Of a stretch of 64,000 bases of DNA, positions 23,980 through 33,118 are shown one piece after another. Position numbers and translations under genes: made by a program. The notes under the pieces were generated by a model that made no database searches, was not told where the DNA came from, and worked only from the letters and a program-made list of their open reading frames with translations. Position 1 is the first letter of the stretch. Each line of letters starts with the position of its first letter. Source of the DNA: Oscillospiraceae bacterium (GTDB lineage Bacteria; Bacillota; Clostridia; Oscillospirales; Acutalibacteraceae); the NCBI GenBank assembly GCA_003538135.1, contig DPOR01000013.1:444118-508117 (forward strand), read 5' to 3'.

Positions 23980-25420
23980 ATGCGGTTTTTTTCGTTTTTA
24001 CACGAGCCGGCTTTTTCTTTGAGCCGTGAAGATTCTTCTCCGCCTTGCCGGTGAGCCTTATCTCCTCGGGGTCATCCTTTATCTTATCCATAACAACGAA
24101 CAGAAGCGTCATCATGAGCAGATACGGAACAGGGCTGAAAAGTCCGGGGTTCACAAGCGACATCAGCTGCATTCCGACATACGCGATAAAGATAAACTTA
24201 TTTGTCAGCGTGTTGCGGCGCGCAAAATAGACGATTCGCGCAATGAACATATAGCCGTATGCCGCGATACCGACTATGCCGAAGCTGCCGATAACCTGGA
24301 ACGGCGACGAATGATACCAGCAAAGCGCTCCCTTTGCGGAATGGTGGACGTCTCTGTTTCCGAAATAGCCGAGTCCCCTGCCGAAAAGCGGATTGGAACG
24401 GAAATCCTCGACGGCGCGGTGCATGAGCTTAACTCTTATCTCATTATCGTCTATCTGGAGAAGCCTCAAAATCATATCGCGGAAGAAATAGATAAGATCC
24501 CAGAAGAACACGAAAAACAGAACTATTCCGACGGCGATTATGATTAAATTATGTACTCTGTGGCGTTTGTCAAAGCACAGAAGCGCTATCACGCACATCA
24601 AAACCTCCGCGGTTCCGACTATTGCGCCGCCGCGCGAACCGGTTATCATCATGCAGCCGTAGAACAGCATACCGACCCAGAACCAGCCGTGGTTGCTCTT
24701 TATCGAGCGCAGGAACGCAAACGGCAGAGCGAAAATTAAGAAGGTGGAGGCGTTATTTCGCCACTGGAAAGCCAAAAGTCCGTGAGTTGAAAGCACCTTT
24801 CCGAGATGCTCGCCGTAATATTCGAGAATCATGAAACAGCAAAACAGCCCCATGATTATCATTATCTTGGATATCTTGTCGGGCAGAGAATAGTTCTCGC
24901 GCCGCCTGATATGGGAGTTCATAAGATTATAAAACAGCAGCATACCGTAGCCGAGACCGAGGGTAAAGAATATCGGCATGAGGCTGAAATATTCCTTGGC
25001 GGTTATCTTGCCGAGACCTCCGAGCGTAACGGCGACAGTGACCGCAACCAAAGGCCGGAACAGCTCGCCGTGAGGCAGCTTTCGCTGATAATAATTGAAA
25101 TGGAAGATTATGGCCGCAGCACCCGGGACAATAAGCCAAACCATTTTTATGAACTCGTCATAGGAATTATTGCACTTTATAAGGCAGAGGCAAAGCAGAA
25201 GAAACGGCTCGAGCGCAATTATTACATCCTCGCAAAAGACGAGGATTATGCAGATAATCGCAGCAAAAATCAGAAGGCCGGCAACCTCAACGCGCAGAAC
25301 GGTTATAAAGCAGGCTATAAGGAAACAAATCCACATAAACCAATCCGTGGAGAGAAATTGCTCCGCTTTTTTTCTTACGCTTTCAAATTTCGCGTTTTTC
25401 GTCAAGTTCATACTCCTCAT
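23978..25420 (-). CDS. O-antigen ligase/polymerase-like membrane protein
   Basis: A 480-residue protein with about 12 membrane segments (for example WFMWICFLIACFITVL, VEVAGLLIFAAIICIILVF, LIIIAVGIVLFFVFFWDLI). A long extracytoplasmic loop contains the Wzy/WaaL-type region, with GSRGGAIVGTAEVLMC before it and LFGRGLGYFGNRDVH within it. The arginine/glycine-rich turn and the conserved histidine in CWYHSSPFQVIGSFG fit the O-antigen ligase family, which polymerises or transfers surface sugars. No glycosyltransferases are nearby, so the glycan is unknown. Two starts (25420 and 25411) are possible; neither has ideal ribosome spacing. The C-terminus is Lys-rich and cytoplasmic. Confidence 0.83.
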   Translation of the reverse strand: MRSMNLTKNAKFESVRKKAEQFLSTDWFMWICFLIACFITVLRVEVAGLLIFAAIICIILVFCEDVIIALEPFLLLCLCLIKCNNSYDEFIKMVWLIVPGAAAIIFHFNYYQRKLPHGELFRPLVAVTVAVTLGGLGKITAKEYFSLMPIFFTLGLGYGMLLFYNLMNSHIRRRENYSLPDKISKIMIIMGLFCCFMILEYYGEHLGKVLSTHGLLAFQWRNNASTFLIFALPFAFLRSIKSNHGWFWVGMLFYGCMMITGSRGGAIVGTAEVLMCVIALLCFDKRHRVHNLIIIAVGIVLFFVFFWDLIYFFRDMILRLLQIDDNEIRVKLMHRAVEDFRSNPLFGRGLGYFGNRDVHHSAKGALCWYHSSPFQVIGSFGIVGIAAYGYMFIARIVYFARRNTLTNKFIFIAYVGMQLMSLVNPGLFSPVPYLLMMTLLFVVMDKIKDDPEEIRLTGKAEKNLHGSKKKPARVKTKKTA

Positions 25421-25559
25421 TTACTCCGATCGTTTAATTTATCTCGCACTCTATATCAAACGATTCGGTTATCAAAAATACTGCCGAAAGACGTTGGCGG
25501 CAATTTTAATTCAGCAGTTAATTTTATCACAATCTCACAGAAAAAGCAAGAAATAACAG

Positions 25560-26675
25560 CTAATCGCACTTCAGCAGCTCCTGTGCAAGAGCGGTTGCGG
25601 CGGCATAGAGCTCTCTGCGGCATGAAATCAGCAGTTCGTCCATAGTGCGGGTCCCGTCAGACGAGACAAAAAGCTTCTTTATTCCGAGCTCGGCGGGGTC
25701 GGCATCGCTTGAAGCGCACCCGCAGACGGCATATACGGCGGCGCCTGATTTCGCGGCTCTTTTGCAGACTCCGCTCATTACCTTTCCGCGTATGCTTTGA
25801 GAGTCAAATCTCCCCTCGCCCGTCACGATAACGTCGGCGCTCTTTGCGAGCTCATCGAAGCCCGACTCATCCAACACTATATCTATGCCGCTTTTGAGCC
25901 GTGCATTCAAAAAAGCTGCCGCGCCCGCGCCTAAACCGCCTGCCGCGCCCGCGCCCGGAAGATTATCGGAATCGAAGCCGAGCTCTCTCTTGAGTATCTT
26001 TGACATATGGCGAAGTCCGAAGTCAAGCGCTCTCACCTGCTCCGCATTCGCGCCCTTTTGCGGCGCAAAGACATATGCCGCGCCGTCTGCGCCGAAGAGC
26101 GGATTAGTTACATCACACGCGGCGGTCACGGGCACGCCGAACGGCTCTTTCGGAGAAATTATGTGCTCAATATCCGCGAGCGTTCCTCCGACGGGCACGA
26201 AAGCATTTCCGTTTTTATCAAGGAATACGAATCCGAGCTCCGACGCCATTCCCGCGCCGCAGTCGTTGGTTGCGCTGCCGCCGAGGCCGAGGATTATCCG
26301 CTTTGCGCCGCGCTGCTCGGCGTCGCGCATGAGCATACCTACGCCCGCCGTGGTTGTAACTGTCGGGTCGGCTCTGTCGCCCGCGAGCGGAAGTCCCGCG
26401 CATGAGGCAGTTTCAATGACGGCTACACCGTTTTCAAGCATATAATACTCCGCGCGCATGGGCGAGTTGAACGGGTCTTTTGACTCCGCCGATATCCACT
26501 CACCGTCAATAAAATTCGCAAAACTCGAACAAAGCCCCTCGCCGCCATCGGCAGCGGGGAGCTTTATAACATTGCAGTCCGGTATTCTGTTTCTGAGCGC
26601 CGACTCTATAATGTCACAGACCTCCGAAGAAGTCAGCGTGCCTTTGAAAGAATCGGGAGACAGCAGAATATTCAT
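25560..26675 (-). CDS. Glycerate kinase (GlxK/GarK family)
   Basis: A 371-residue glycerate kinase of the bacterial type I family, which phosphorylates D-glycerate. Signature stretches are ILLSPDSFKGTLTSSEV (about 3-19), LPAADGGEGLC (about 40-50), LGLGGSATNDCGAGMASELG (about 129-148), GAGAAGGLGAGAAAFL near 240, and VIVTGEGRFDSQSIRGK near 285. The ribosome site is weak. The start lies 4 bases after the M20 peptidase stop, so it probably relies on coupling. No other glycerate or glyoxylate genes are near. Confidence 0.93.
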   Translation of the reverse strand: MNILLSPDSFKGTLTSSEVCDIIESALRNRIPDCNVIKLPAADGGEGLCSSFANFIDGEWISAESKDPFNSPMRAEYYMLENGVAVIETASCAGLPLAGDRADPTVTTTAGVGMLMRDAEQRGAKRIILGLGGSATNDCGAGMASELGFVFLDKNGNAFVPVGGTLADIEHIISPKEPFGVPVTAACDVTNPLFGADGAAYVFAPQKGANAEQVRALDFGLRHMSKILKRELGFDSDNLPGAGAAGGLGAGAAAFLNARLKSGIDIVLDESGFDELAKSADVIVTGEGRFDSQSIRGKVMSGVCKRAAKSGAAVYAVCGCASSDADPAELGIKKLFVSSDGTRTMDELLISCRRELYAAATALAQELLKCD

Positions 26676-26679
26676 ATCA

Positions 26680-28152
26680 TCAGTCTTTTGTAAGCATTCT
26701 TATGTATCTCTTGAAGAAAGATACGCCTTCGTCGAGAACCGCAACGGGGCAGCGCTCATCGGTAGCATGGGTGCAGAGAAGGAGCTTCGTGCGCACATGG
26801 AACGGAGCAAAGCGATAAATATTATCGCATATAGGCTCATAGAAGCAGGCATCGGTACCGCCCATAACAAGATAGGGCGCAACGATAACCTCAGGATCGG
26901 CTCTGACGCAGATTTCCTCGATAACCCTAAAGGATCTCGAATCTGTGGGCGAGAATTTGGATGCCTCTTTTCTCTTGAGGCACTTTATCTCAACATTCTT
27001 ATTCTTTATGACCTTGCGCAGATGCTTCTCGACATCTTCTGTGGTCGTGCCGGGCATCATTCTGAAGTTTGCCGTAACAGATGCTTCCTGCGGAAGAACG
27101 TTGGCGACAGGGCTGCCCTCGGCCATGGTGACGCCGGTAGTGGTTCTTATGAGCGCAGCCGTCGGCGGAATCTGCTCCATGATAAACTTCGCAAGGGGCT
27201 TAAGCAACCAGAGGTTGCAGGCGACGACTCTGACGGGATATGTGGTTCTTCTGCCGAGATTGGAGAAAAGTTTGAGAACAAACGGCTCAAGCTTCGACTT
27301 GAACTGATGGTTTTCAACGTCTTTGACGACATCCGCTATTTTGCCTATGGCGCTGTGCTTCGGAGGCTGAGAAGAATGTCCGCCCTTAGCTCTGACGCTC
27401 ATGGAGAAATCGGCATAGCCCTTTTCCGCGATGCCTACGCCCGCAAGATTGCCCTTGAGAACATGCTTGACGTTGACGGGCAGTATGGCTCCGCCCTCAT
27501 CTATGACGCTGTCAAGATGGATTCCGCGGGACTTGAGTGTGTTCATAATGGCCTTTGCGCCGGCGCTTTCCGATGCAACGACTTCCTCGTTATGACCGAA
27601 GCAGAGATAGACGTCTCTCTCGGGCTCATAGCCCTCTTCAAGAAGCGCCTCGACGGCTTCCATAACGCAGATGAGGTGATTCTTCATATCCAAAGCGCCT
27701 CTGCCCCAGATAAACTCGCCATCGTTATATCCGCTGAACGGCTCGTGAGTCCAGTCTCCCTCCGTGCCGGGCTCAATGGGAACAACATCCTGGTGGGAGA
27801 GCAGAGCGATAGGCTCAAGGTCGGGATTCTTACCCTTCCAGCGATAGAGCAGGCTCGCCTCGGCGACATTCTCGCGCTCAAGGGTCTTATGTATCAGAGG
27901 ATACGAATCCTCAAGATATTTGTGGAATTTTTCAAACTGCGACCAATCGATTTTCTCGTTCTCGGGATAAGAAATGGTCGGAATCTGAATAGCTCCGCTC
28001 AGATGCTTTGCCACACGCTCGACATCAACATGCTCATCCTCGAGGGGCTTTGTCTCCCTCTTTTTGGGGAGGAAGAACACGGCTCTGATAAGCGTAATGA
28101 CAATGAAAATGCCGAGAGCTATCAGAATACCGTAAAGTATTTTGGGTCCCAT
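26680..28152 (-). CDS. M20 family metallopeptidase with N-terminal membrane anchor
   Basis: A 490-residue M20 peptidase of the long CPS1/PM20D1-like type. One membrane segment lies at residues 5-27 (ILYGILIALGIFIVITLIRA). Metal ligands are visible as ALLSHQDVVP (about 117-126), WGRGALDMKNHL (about 149-160) and FGHNEEV (catalytic glutamate, about 184-190), with a dimerisation domain near 235-370 and a final histidine region. It is expected to release an amino acid from N-acylated or dipeptide substrates. AAAGGAG precedes the start. It forms a two-gene unit with glycerate kinase. Confidence 0.9.
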   Translation of the reverse strand: MGPKILYGILIALGIFIVITLIRAVFFLPKKRETKPLEDEHVDVERVAKHLSGAIQIPTISYPENEKIDWSQFEKFHKYLEDSYPLIHKTLERENVAEASLLYRWKGKNPDLEPIALLSHQDVVPIEPGTEGDWTHEPFSGYNDGEFIWGRGALDMKNHLICVMEAVEALLEEGYEPERDVYLCFGHNEEVVASESAGAKAIMNTLKSRGIHLDSVIDEGGAILPVNVKHVLKGNLAGVGIAEKGYADFSMSVRAKGGHSSQPPKHSAIGKIADVVKDVENHQFKSKLEPFVLKLFSNLGRRTTYPVRVVACNLWLLKPLAKFIMEQIPPTAALIRTTTGVTMAEGSPVANVLPQEASVTANFRMMPGTTTEDVEKHLRKVIKNKNVEIKCLKRKEASKFSPTDSRSFRVIEEICVRADPEVIVAPYLVMGGTDACFYEPICDNIYRFAPFHVRTKLLLCTHATDERCPVAVLDEGVSFFKRYIRMLTKD

Positions 28153-28300
28153 TATTTTTCTCCTTTCACGCCTTGCGGCGAAACAAATTGATATTCACTT
28201 TGACGCTGTAAATCCTGACGTCAAACGCTAACATTATAATATCAGAAAAATCCTGTTCAGACAATAGCCGAACACAAAAAATCATCACAAACGCGCAGAT

Positions 28301-31300
28301 TTACATATCAAAGAGGCTTATCTGCGTGGTTTTCGGTATGTCCTCAAGCGCACCCGCCGCCTCAAGAGCTTCGATGACGGTCTTGGAAACGCTCGCGCGT
28401 CGGCGCAGATCTTCAACGGAAAGATACTTGCCCTCGCCGTCGTCACGCGCTGCGGCAAGCTGCTCCGCGGCAACGCCGCCGCACCCGCCGAGAGCGGAGA
28501 ACGGGAGTCTTATTCTGCCGTCCTCAATGTGATACACCTTTGCGTCCGATTTATAGACATCGACGGGAAGGAACTTCACCCCTCGCGCCATCATCTCATT
28601 GACGACCTGAAGAGAGGTAAACATATTCTCCTCCTTGGCGGTGGCTTCCTTAATATTCATCTTTGACTTCAGGTATTTCATCTTGTTCTTGACGGCTTCC
28701 TGACCTGCCATAATGGACACCGTATCAAGATCCTCGCCGCGAACGGTCATATATGTCGCATAATACTCGACGGGATAGTAGAGCTTATACCACGCGAGAC
28801 GCATAGCTGCGATAACATATGCCGCGGCGTGAGCCTTCGGGAACATATATTTTATTTTAAGACAGCTGTCAATATACCACTCGGGGACATTATTTTCACG
28901 CATCGCCGCCTTATGTTCGTCGGTGAGCAGTTTTTTAGCCTTACCCTTTCGGGTTATCTCCATTATCTTGAACGCCATGCTCGGCTCGACACCCTTATGT
29001 ATCAGATATGTCATGATGCTGTCTCGCGTTCCGATAACGTTGGAAATGGTGCAGGTGCCGCTGTCGATAAGATCCTTCGCGTTGCCGAGCCAGACATCTG
29101 TGCCGTGGGACAGGCCCGATATCTGGAGCATGTCGGAGAAGTTCTTGGGCTTTGAGTCGAGAAGCATCTGCCGCACGAACGGAGTTCCCAATTCGGGCAG
29201 AGAAAGTGTGCCCGTATTGCATTCGATATCCTCCTCCGTCACGCCCATAGGCTCGGGAGAAAGGAGCATCTCATAGAGCTTCGGGTCGCAGACATCGGCA
29301 TCCATGACGGAGGTTCCCGTCAAATCCTCAAGATGCTTATAGAATGTCGGCACATCGTGGCCGAGGATATCAAGCTTGAGTATCGTGTCGTGGAGCGCAT
29401 GGAAGTCGAAGTGCGTTGTTCTTGTGCCCTTGTCGGGGTCGTCCGCAGGATGCTGTATGGGCGTAAAGTCCTCAGCCTCCTTGTAGTCGGGCACAACAAC
29501 CATTCCGCCGGGGTGCTGTCCCGTGGTGCGCTTTATTCCTACGCAGCCCTGAACAAGTCTGTCCTCCTCCGCGCGCTGAACGCTCATCCCCTTCTCGTCA
29601 AGCCATTTCTTGACGAAGCCGTAAGCCGTCTTGTCGGCAAGAGTGCCGATAGTGCCGGCCTTGAAAACGTTCTTTGCGCCGAAAAGAGTCTCCGTATATT
29701 TATGTGCCTGCGACTGGAAATCGCCCGAGAAGTTGAGGTCGATATCGGGCTGCTTATCGCCATGGAAGCCGAGGAAGGTCTCGAACGGGATATCGTGTCC
29801 GTCGCGTATAAGCGGTTCGCCGCATATCTCGCAGTTTTTAGGCGGCAGGTCAAAGCCCGAGCCTATCGAGCCGTCCATGAAGAAGGTGCTCTTCTTGCAG
29901 TGCTTGCACAGATAGTGCGGCATAAGCGGGTTGACCTCGGATATCTCTGCGGCGAAAGCGACGAAGGACGAGCCTACGGAGCCTCGCGAGCCGACATAAT
30001 ATCCGTGATCCATGGAGAATTTAACAAGTCGCTGGGCGATGATATAGAGCACGGCGTAACCGTGTTTGATAATGGAGCTCAGCTCCTTTTCGAGGCGCTT
30101 TTCGACATATTCCGGCAGAGGATCGCCGTAGATATCTTTTATGTGCTTATAGCATATCTCGCGCAGCTCCTCATCCGAGCCGGGTATTCGCGGAGGATAT
30201 GTGCCGTCAGGTATGGGCTGGATAACCTCGCACATATCGGCTATTTTATTGGTGTTTTCAATAACAACCTCGCGGGCTGTCTCCTCGCCGAGATAGGCAA
30301 ACTCGTTGAGCATCTCCTGCGTCGTTCTGAAATAGAGCGGAGCCTGCTGCGCGGCATCGGTAAAGCCCTGACCGGTCATGATAATCTCTCTGAAAACGCT
30401 GTCGCTCTCGTCCATAAAATGAACGTCGCAGGTGGCAACGGTGAGCTTTCCGAGCCTGTCGGCGGCGGCGATTATCTTCTTATTTATGTCCTCAAGCTCT
30501 CCTGTATCCCTGACTCTGCCCTCTCTTATAAGGAACGCATTGTTGCCGTTGGGCTGTATCTCGAGATAGTCGTAGAACGAGGCGATTTCCAGAATTTCAT
30601 CGTCGGATTTTCCGTCGAGCACGGCGCGGTAAACCTCTCCCTGCTCGCAGGCACTGCCGACAATTATACCCTCGCGGAACTCCTCGATTACCGAGCGCGG
30701 AACACCGGGCTTTCGGCTGAAATACTCGAGATTTGACTTCGTGATTATTTTATATAGATTTTTAAGTCCCACATAATTCTTTGCAATAAAAATTATATGG
30801 TTATACTTCTTTTTCTTCTCGGCGGGGTCTACAACACGGTCGTCGAAATAATAACCCTCCATGCCGTAGAGAATCTTTATCTTGCCCTTTGCCGCGGCGC
30901 AGGCCTCGGGAAACGCCTGAACAACGCCGTGGTCGGTTATGGCTATTGCCTTATGCCCCCATGCGATTGCGCGCTCAACGAGCTTCGTTGCGCTCGAGAC
31001 GCCGTCCATGGCGGACATAGTTGTATGCAGATGAAGCTCGACGCGCTTCTCTGGCGCTTCGTCCTTCTTTTCTATAAGGTCTATAGTAGTTACGGCGCGC
31101 GCATTTATGCAGTCGCACTTCATATAAGAGTCGTAATTGACAACGCCTCTGACCATAACGGCGACGCCGTCTTTGATATTTTTCAGCAGGCTTTCGCAAT
31201 TTTCGGCAAGCTCGAAAATCTTGACGGAATAGGAGCTTGTCTTATCGGTGATGCAGAAATTTATTATCTTTCGTTTTCCGTCGCGGGTATCGCGCGATTC

Positions 31301-32047
31301 AAAAGAAAACACAGTACCCCATACGACGACCGAGCCCGAATCGGAGGCTACGTCCGAAAGAGAAATGGGCTTCGTTTTTATTACGGAGCCATAAATCGGA
31401 ACGGAATATTTAGTCGAAAACGGATATTCGTCGTAGGTTCTTGTTAAGCTGGTAAGGTCCTTTTCCTGAGAAACCTTATCGGCGAACGCACTGCGTATGC
31501 CGCTGTCCAGCTCCTCCTGATACTGCTGCACCTCGCCGTCGTCAACGGGAGCGCCGCTGTCGGTAAACTCGACTCCCACATCCTCGCCGAAGCGTTCAAA
31601 TATCATCTGCGCAAAGCGCTTTGATGCGCCGAGATTATTTATAACATCCGCGCCGCTCTTGAGCTGCACGGAGACCGTGTCGCCGAGCATGAAGCACTGC
31701 GCATCGTTAAGGAATCCGTTTGCGGCGGGAAACTCTCTGCGCAGAGAAAGGAGCAGCTTTGCAAGCCCCGTTTCGCTCATCGGCTCTTTCGGAGCTTCCT
31801 CGGGCTTTTCCTCCGTCACAGAGCAGTTTATCATCGCGGCGTTGAGAGTGAACGCTTTTATGAGCGAGGTCTCAACGGCTCTCAGCAAAAGCTCACCCGG
31901 AGCCGCGGCCGCCGAACAAAGTAATTCGAGCTCCCTGCGCTCGACATTCAGCCTGATATCATCAAGCCGAACATCTGCAAGCCCAGAGAGCAATTCGGAA
32001 TCGTCAATATATTCTTCTATAAAATCAACTAACTTTTTGTCGGACAT
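28301..32047 (-). CDS. polC: DNA polymerase III alpha subunit PolC, lacking the exonuclease domain
   Basis: A 1248-residue PolC-type replicative polymerase. In order: N-terminal domain (1-210), OB fold (about 210-330), PHP domain (ELHLHTTMSAMDGV at about 337-350, AIAITDHGVVQAFPEA at about 367-382), zinc motif CKHCKK...CEICGEP (about 695-730), the catalytic PDIDLNFSGDFQ (about 750), KLDILGHDVPT, and a helix-hairpin-helix and C-terminal region. In standard PolC (about 1430-1450 residues) a DnaQ-type exonuclease of about 170-190 residues is inserted after GIEA-LVDDG in the PHP domain. Here GMEGYYFDDRVV runs straight into KYNHIIFIAKNYVGLKNLYK, so the insert and its FDVETTG motif are missing. The start is taken at 32047 (GGAG 6 bases upstream); an ATG at 32059 is possible. 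Confidence 0.96.
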   Translation of the reverse strand: MSDKKLVDFIEEYIDDSELLSGLADVRLDDIRLNVERRELELLCSAAAAPGELLLRAVETSLIKAFTLNAAMINCSVTEEKPEEAPKEPMSETGLAKLLLSLRREFPAANGFLNDAQCFMLGDTVSVQLKSGADVINNLGASKRFAQMIFERFGEDVGVEFTDSGAPVDDGEVQQYQEELDSGIRSAFADKVSQEKDLTSLTRTYDEYPFSTKYSVPIYGSVIKTKPISLSDVASDSGSVVVWGTVFSFESRDTRDGKRKIINFCITDKTSSYSVKIFELAENCESLLKNIKDGVAVMVRGVVNYDSYMKCDCINARAVTTIDLIEKKDEAPEKRVELHLHTTMSAMDGVSSATKLVERAIAWGHKAIAITDHGVVQAFPEACAAAKGKIKILYGMEGYYFDDRVVDPAEKKKKYNHIIFIAKNYVGLKNLYKIITKSNLEYFSRKPGVPRSVIEEFREGIIVGSACEQGEVYRAVLDGKSDDEILEIASFYDYLEIQPNGNNAFLIREGRVRDTGELEDINKKIIAAADRLGKLTVATCDVHFMDESDSVFREIIMTGQGFTDAAQQAPLYFRTTQEMLNEFAYLGEETAREVVIENTNKIADMCEVIQPIPDGTYPPRIPGSDEELREICYKHIKDIYGDPLPEYVEKRLEKELSSIIKHGYAVLYIIAQRLVKFSMDHGYYVGSRGSVGSSFVAFAAEISEVNPLMPHYLCKHCKKSTFFMDGSIGSGFDLPPKNCEICGEPLIRDGHDIPFETFLGFHGDKQPDIDLNFSGDFQSQAHKYTETLFGAKNVFKAGTIGTLADKTAYGFVKKWLDEKGMSVQRAEEDRLVQGCVGIKRTTGQHPGGMVVVPDYKEAEDFTPIQHPADDPDKGTRTTHFDFHALHDTILKLDILGHDVPTFYKHLEDLTGTSVMDADVCDPKLYEMLLSPEPMGVTEEDIECNTGTLSLPELGTPFVRQMLLDSKPKNFSDMLQISGLSHGTDVWLGNAKDLIDSGTCTISNVIGTRDSIMTYLIHKGVEPSMAFKIMEITRKGKAKKLLTDEHKAAMRENNVPEWYIDSCLKIKYMFPKAHAAAYVIAAMRLAWYKLYYPVEYYATYMTVRGEDLDTVSIMAGQEAVKNKMKYLKSKMNIKEATAKEENMFTSLQVVNEMMARGVKFLPVDVYKSDAKVYHIEDGRIRLPFSALGGCGGVAAEQLAAARDDGEGKYLSVEDLRRRASVSKTVIEALEAAGALEDIPKTTQISLFDM

Positions 32048-32058
32048 CTTTGTCTCCA

Positions 32059-33114
32059 TTAAAGTTTATCAATCTCTTCCATGAGACTGTCAAGCACCTC
32101 TGACTCAGGCACTTTCTTGATTATTTTCCCCTTTTTGAATATCAGAGCGCATCCGTCTCCGCCGGCTATGCCGATATCCGCCTCTCTCGCCTCGCCGGGT
32201 CCGTTGACGGCGCAGCCCATGACCGCAACCTTCAGCGGCTTATTGCAGGAAGTAAGTCGCTCCTCGACCGCGTTTGCAAGGGAGATGAGGTCTATTTTGG
32301 TTCTGCCGCAGGTCGGGCAGGAAACTATCTGGACGCAGTCCTTTTTGGCGCCCGTTGCGCGCAGGATATCATAGCCCGCCGCGACCTCCTTGACCGGGTC
32401 GTCGGTCATCGAGACGCGGATAGTGTCGCCGATTCCGTGCAAAAGCAGAGACCCTATACCTACGCTCGACTTGACAAGGCTCATCTTCCATGTGCCCGCC
32501 TCGGTTATGCCGACATGGAGCGGATAATCGCAAATCTTTGAGATAAGCTCGTATGCCTCAACCGTCATCGGAACATCGGAGGACTTGAGCGATATAACAA
32601 TATTGTCAAAATCGCACTCCTCAAGCATACGCACATGGCTCATCGCGCTGTCCACGAGCGCCTGAGCGGTGGGAGCGCCGTATTTTGCGAGAATATCCTT
32701 CTCGATAGAGCCGCTGTTGACGCCGACTCTTATCGGAATCCCGTTGTTGGCGCAGGCGTCGGCAACCGCCTTGACCCTGTCTTTGGAGCCGATGTTGCCG
32801 GGATTTATGCGTATTTTATCTATGCCCGCAGCTATGCTTTCAAGCGCGAGTCTGTAATCGAAATGTATATCCGCGACTATAGGAACCTTTACCGCCTCTT
32901 TGAGAGCCGGGATAAGCTTCACCGCATCCATGTCGGGTATTGCGGCGCGGATTATCTGACATCCGGCCTTTTCGAGGGCTTTAGCCTGCTTTACGCTGCC
33001 CTCGATATCGTGCGCGGGAATATTGAGCATGGACTGAACGGCTATCGGAGAATTGCCGCCGACAGTCAAATCGCCTATTCTGACCTCTTTGCTTTTTCTG
33101 CGTTCAAATGCCAT
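32059..33114 (-). CDS. ispG: 4-hydroxy-3-methylbut-2-en-1-yl diphosphate synthase
   Basis: A 351-residue IspG/GcpE, the [4Fe-4S] enzyme of the penultimate MEP-pathway step. The N-terminal barrel begins RKSKEVRIGDLTVGGNSPIA and includes VADIHFDYRLAL and KIRINPGNIG. The cluster cysteines are in SCPTCGRTKIDL (about 260-271) and the later GCAVNGPGEA (about 300-309). This is the short bacterial form. GAGG lies 8 bases before the ATG. It sits between rseP and polC, with dxr of the same pathway two genes upstream. Confidence 0.97.
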   Translation of the reverse strand: MAFERRKSKEVRIGDLTVGGNSPIAVQSMLNIPAHDIEGSVKQAKALEKAGCQIIRAAIPDMDAVKLIPALKEAVKVPIVADIHFDYRLALESIAAGIDKIRINPGNIGSKDRVKAVADACANNGIPIRVGVNSGSIEKDILAKYGAPTAQALVDSAMSHVRMLEECDFDNIVISLKSSDVPMTVEAYELISKICDYPLHVGITEAGTWKMSLVKSSVGIGSLLLHGIGDTIRVSMTDDPVKEVAAGYDILRATGAKKDCVQIVSCPTCGRTKIDLISLANAVEERLTSCNKPLKVAVMGCAVNGPGEAREADIGIAGGDGCALIFKKGKIIKKVPESEVLDSLMEEIDKL

Positions 33115-33118
33115 AATT

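Noticed and set aside
26458..28191. A long plus-strand open frame (577 codons) opposite the M20 peptidase and glycerate kinase genes
   Set aside because: The minus strand here encodes two proteins with intact family motifs; the plus frame has no recognisable domain and is the usual antisense shadow in a balanced-GC coding region.
28195..28226. A short inverted repeat (TTTGACG/CGTCAAA) between polC and the M20 gene as a terminator
   Set aside because: The stem is only 7 bp with an 11-13-base loop and no T-run on either strand, so it is too weak to call.
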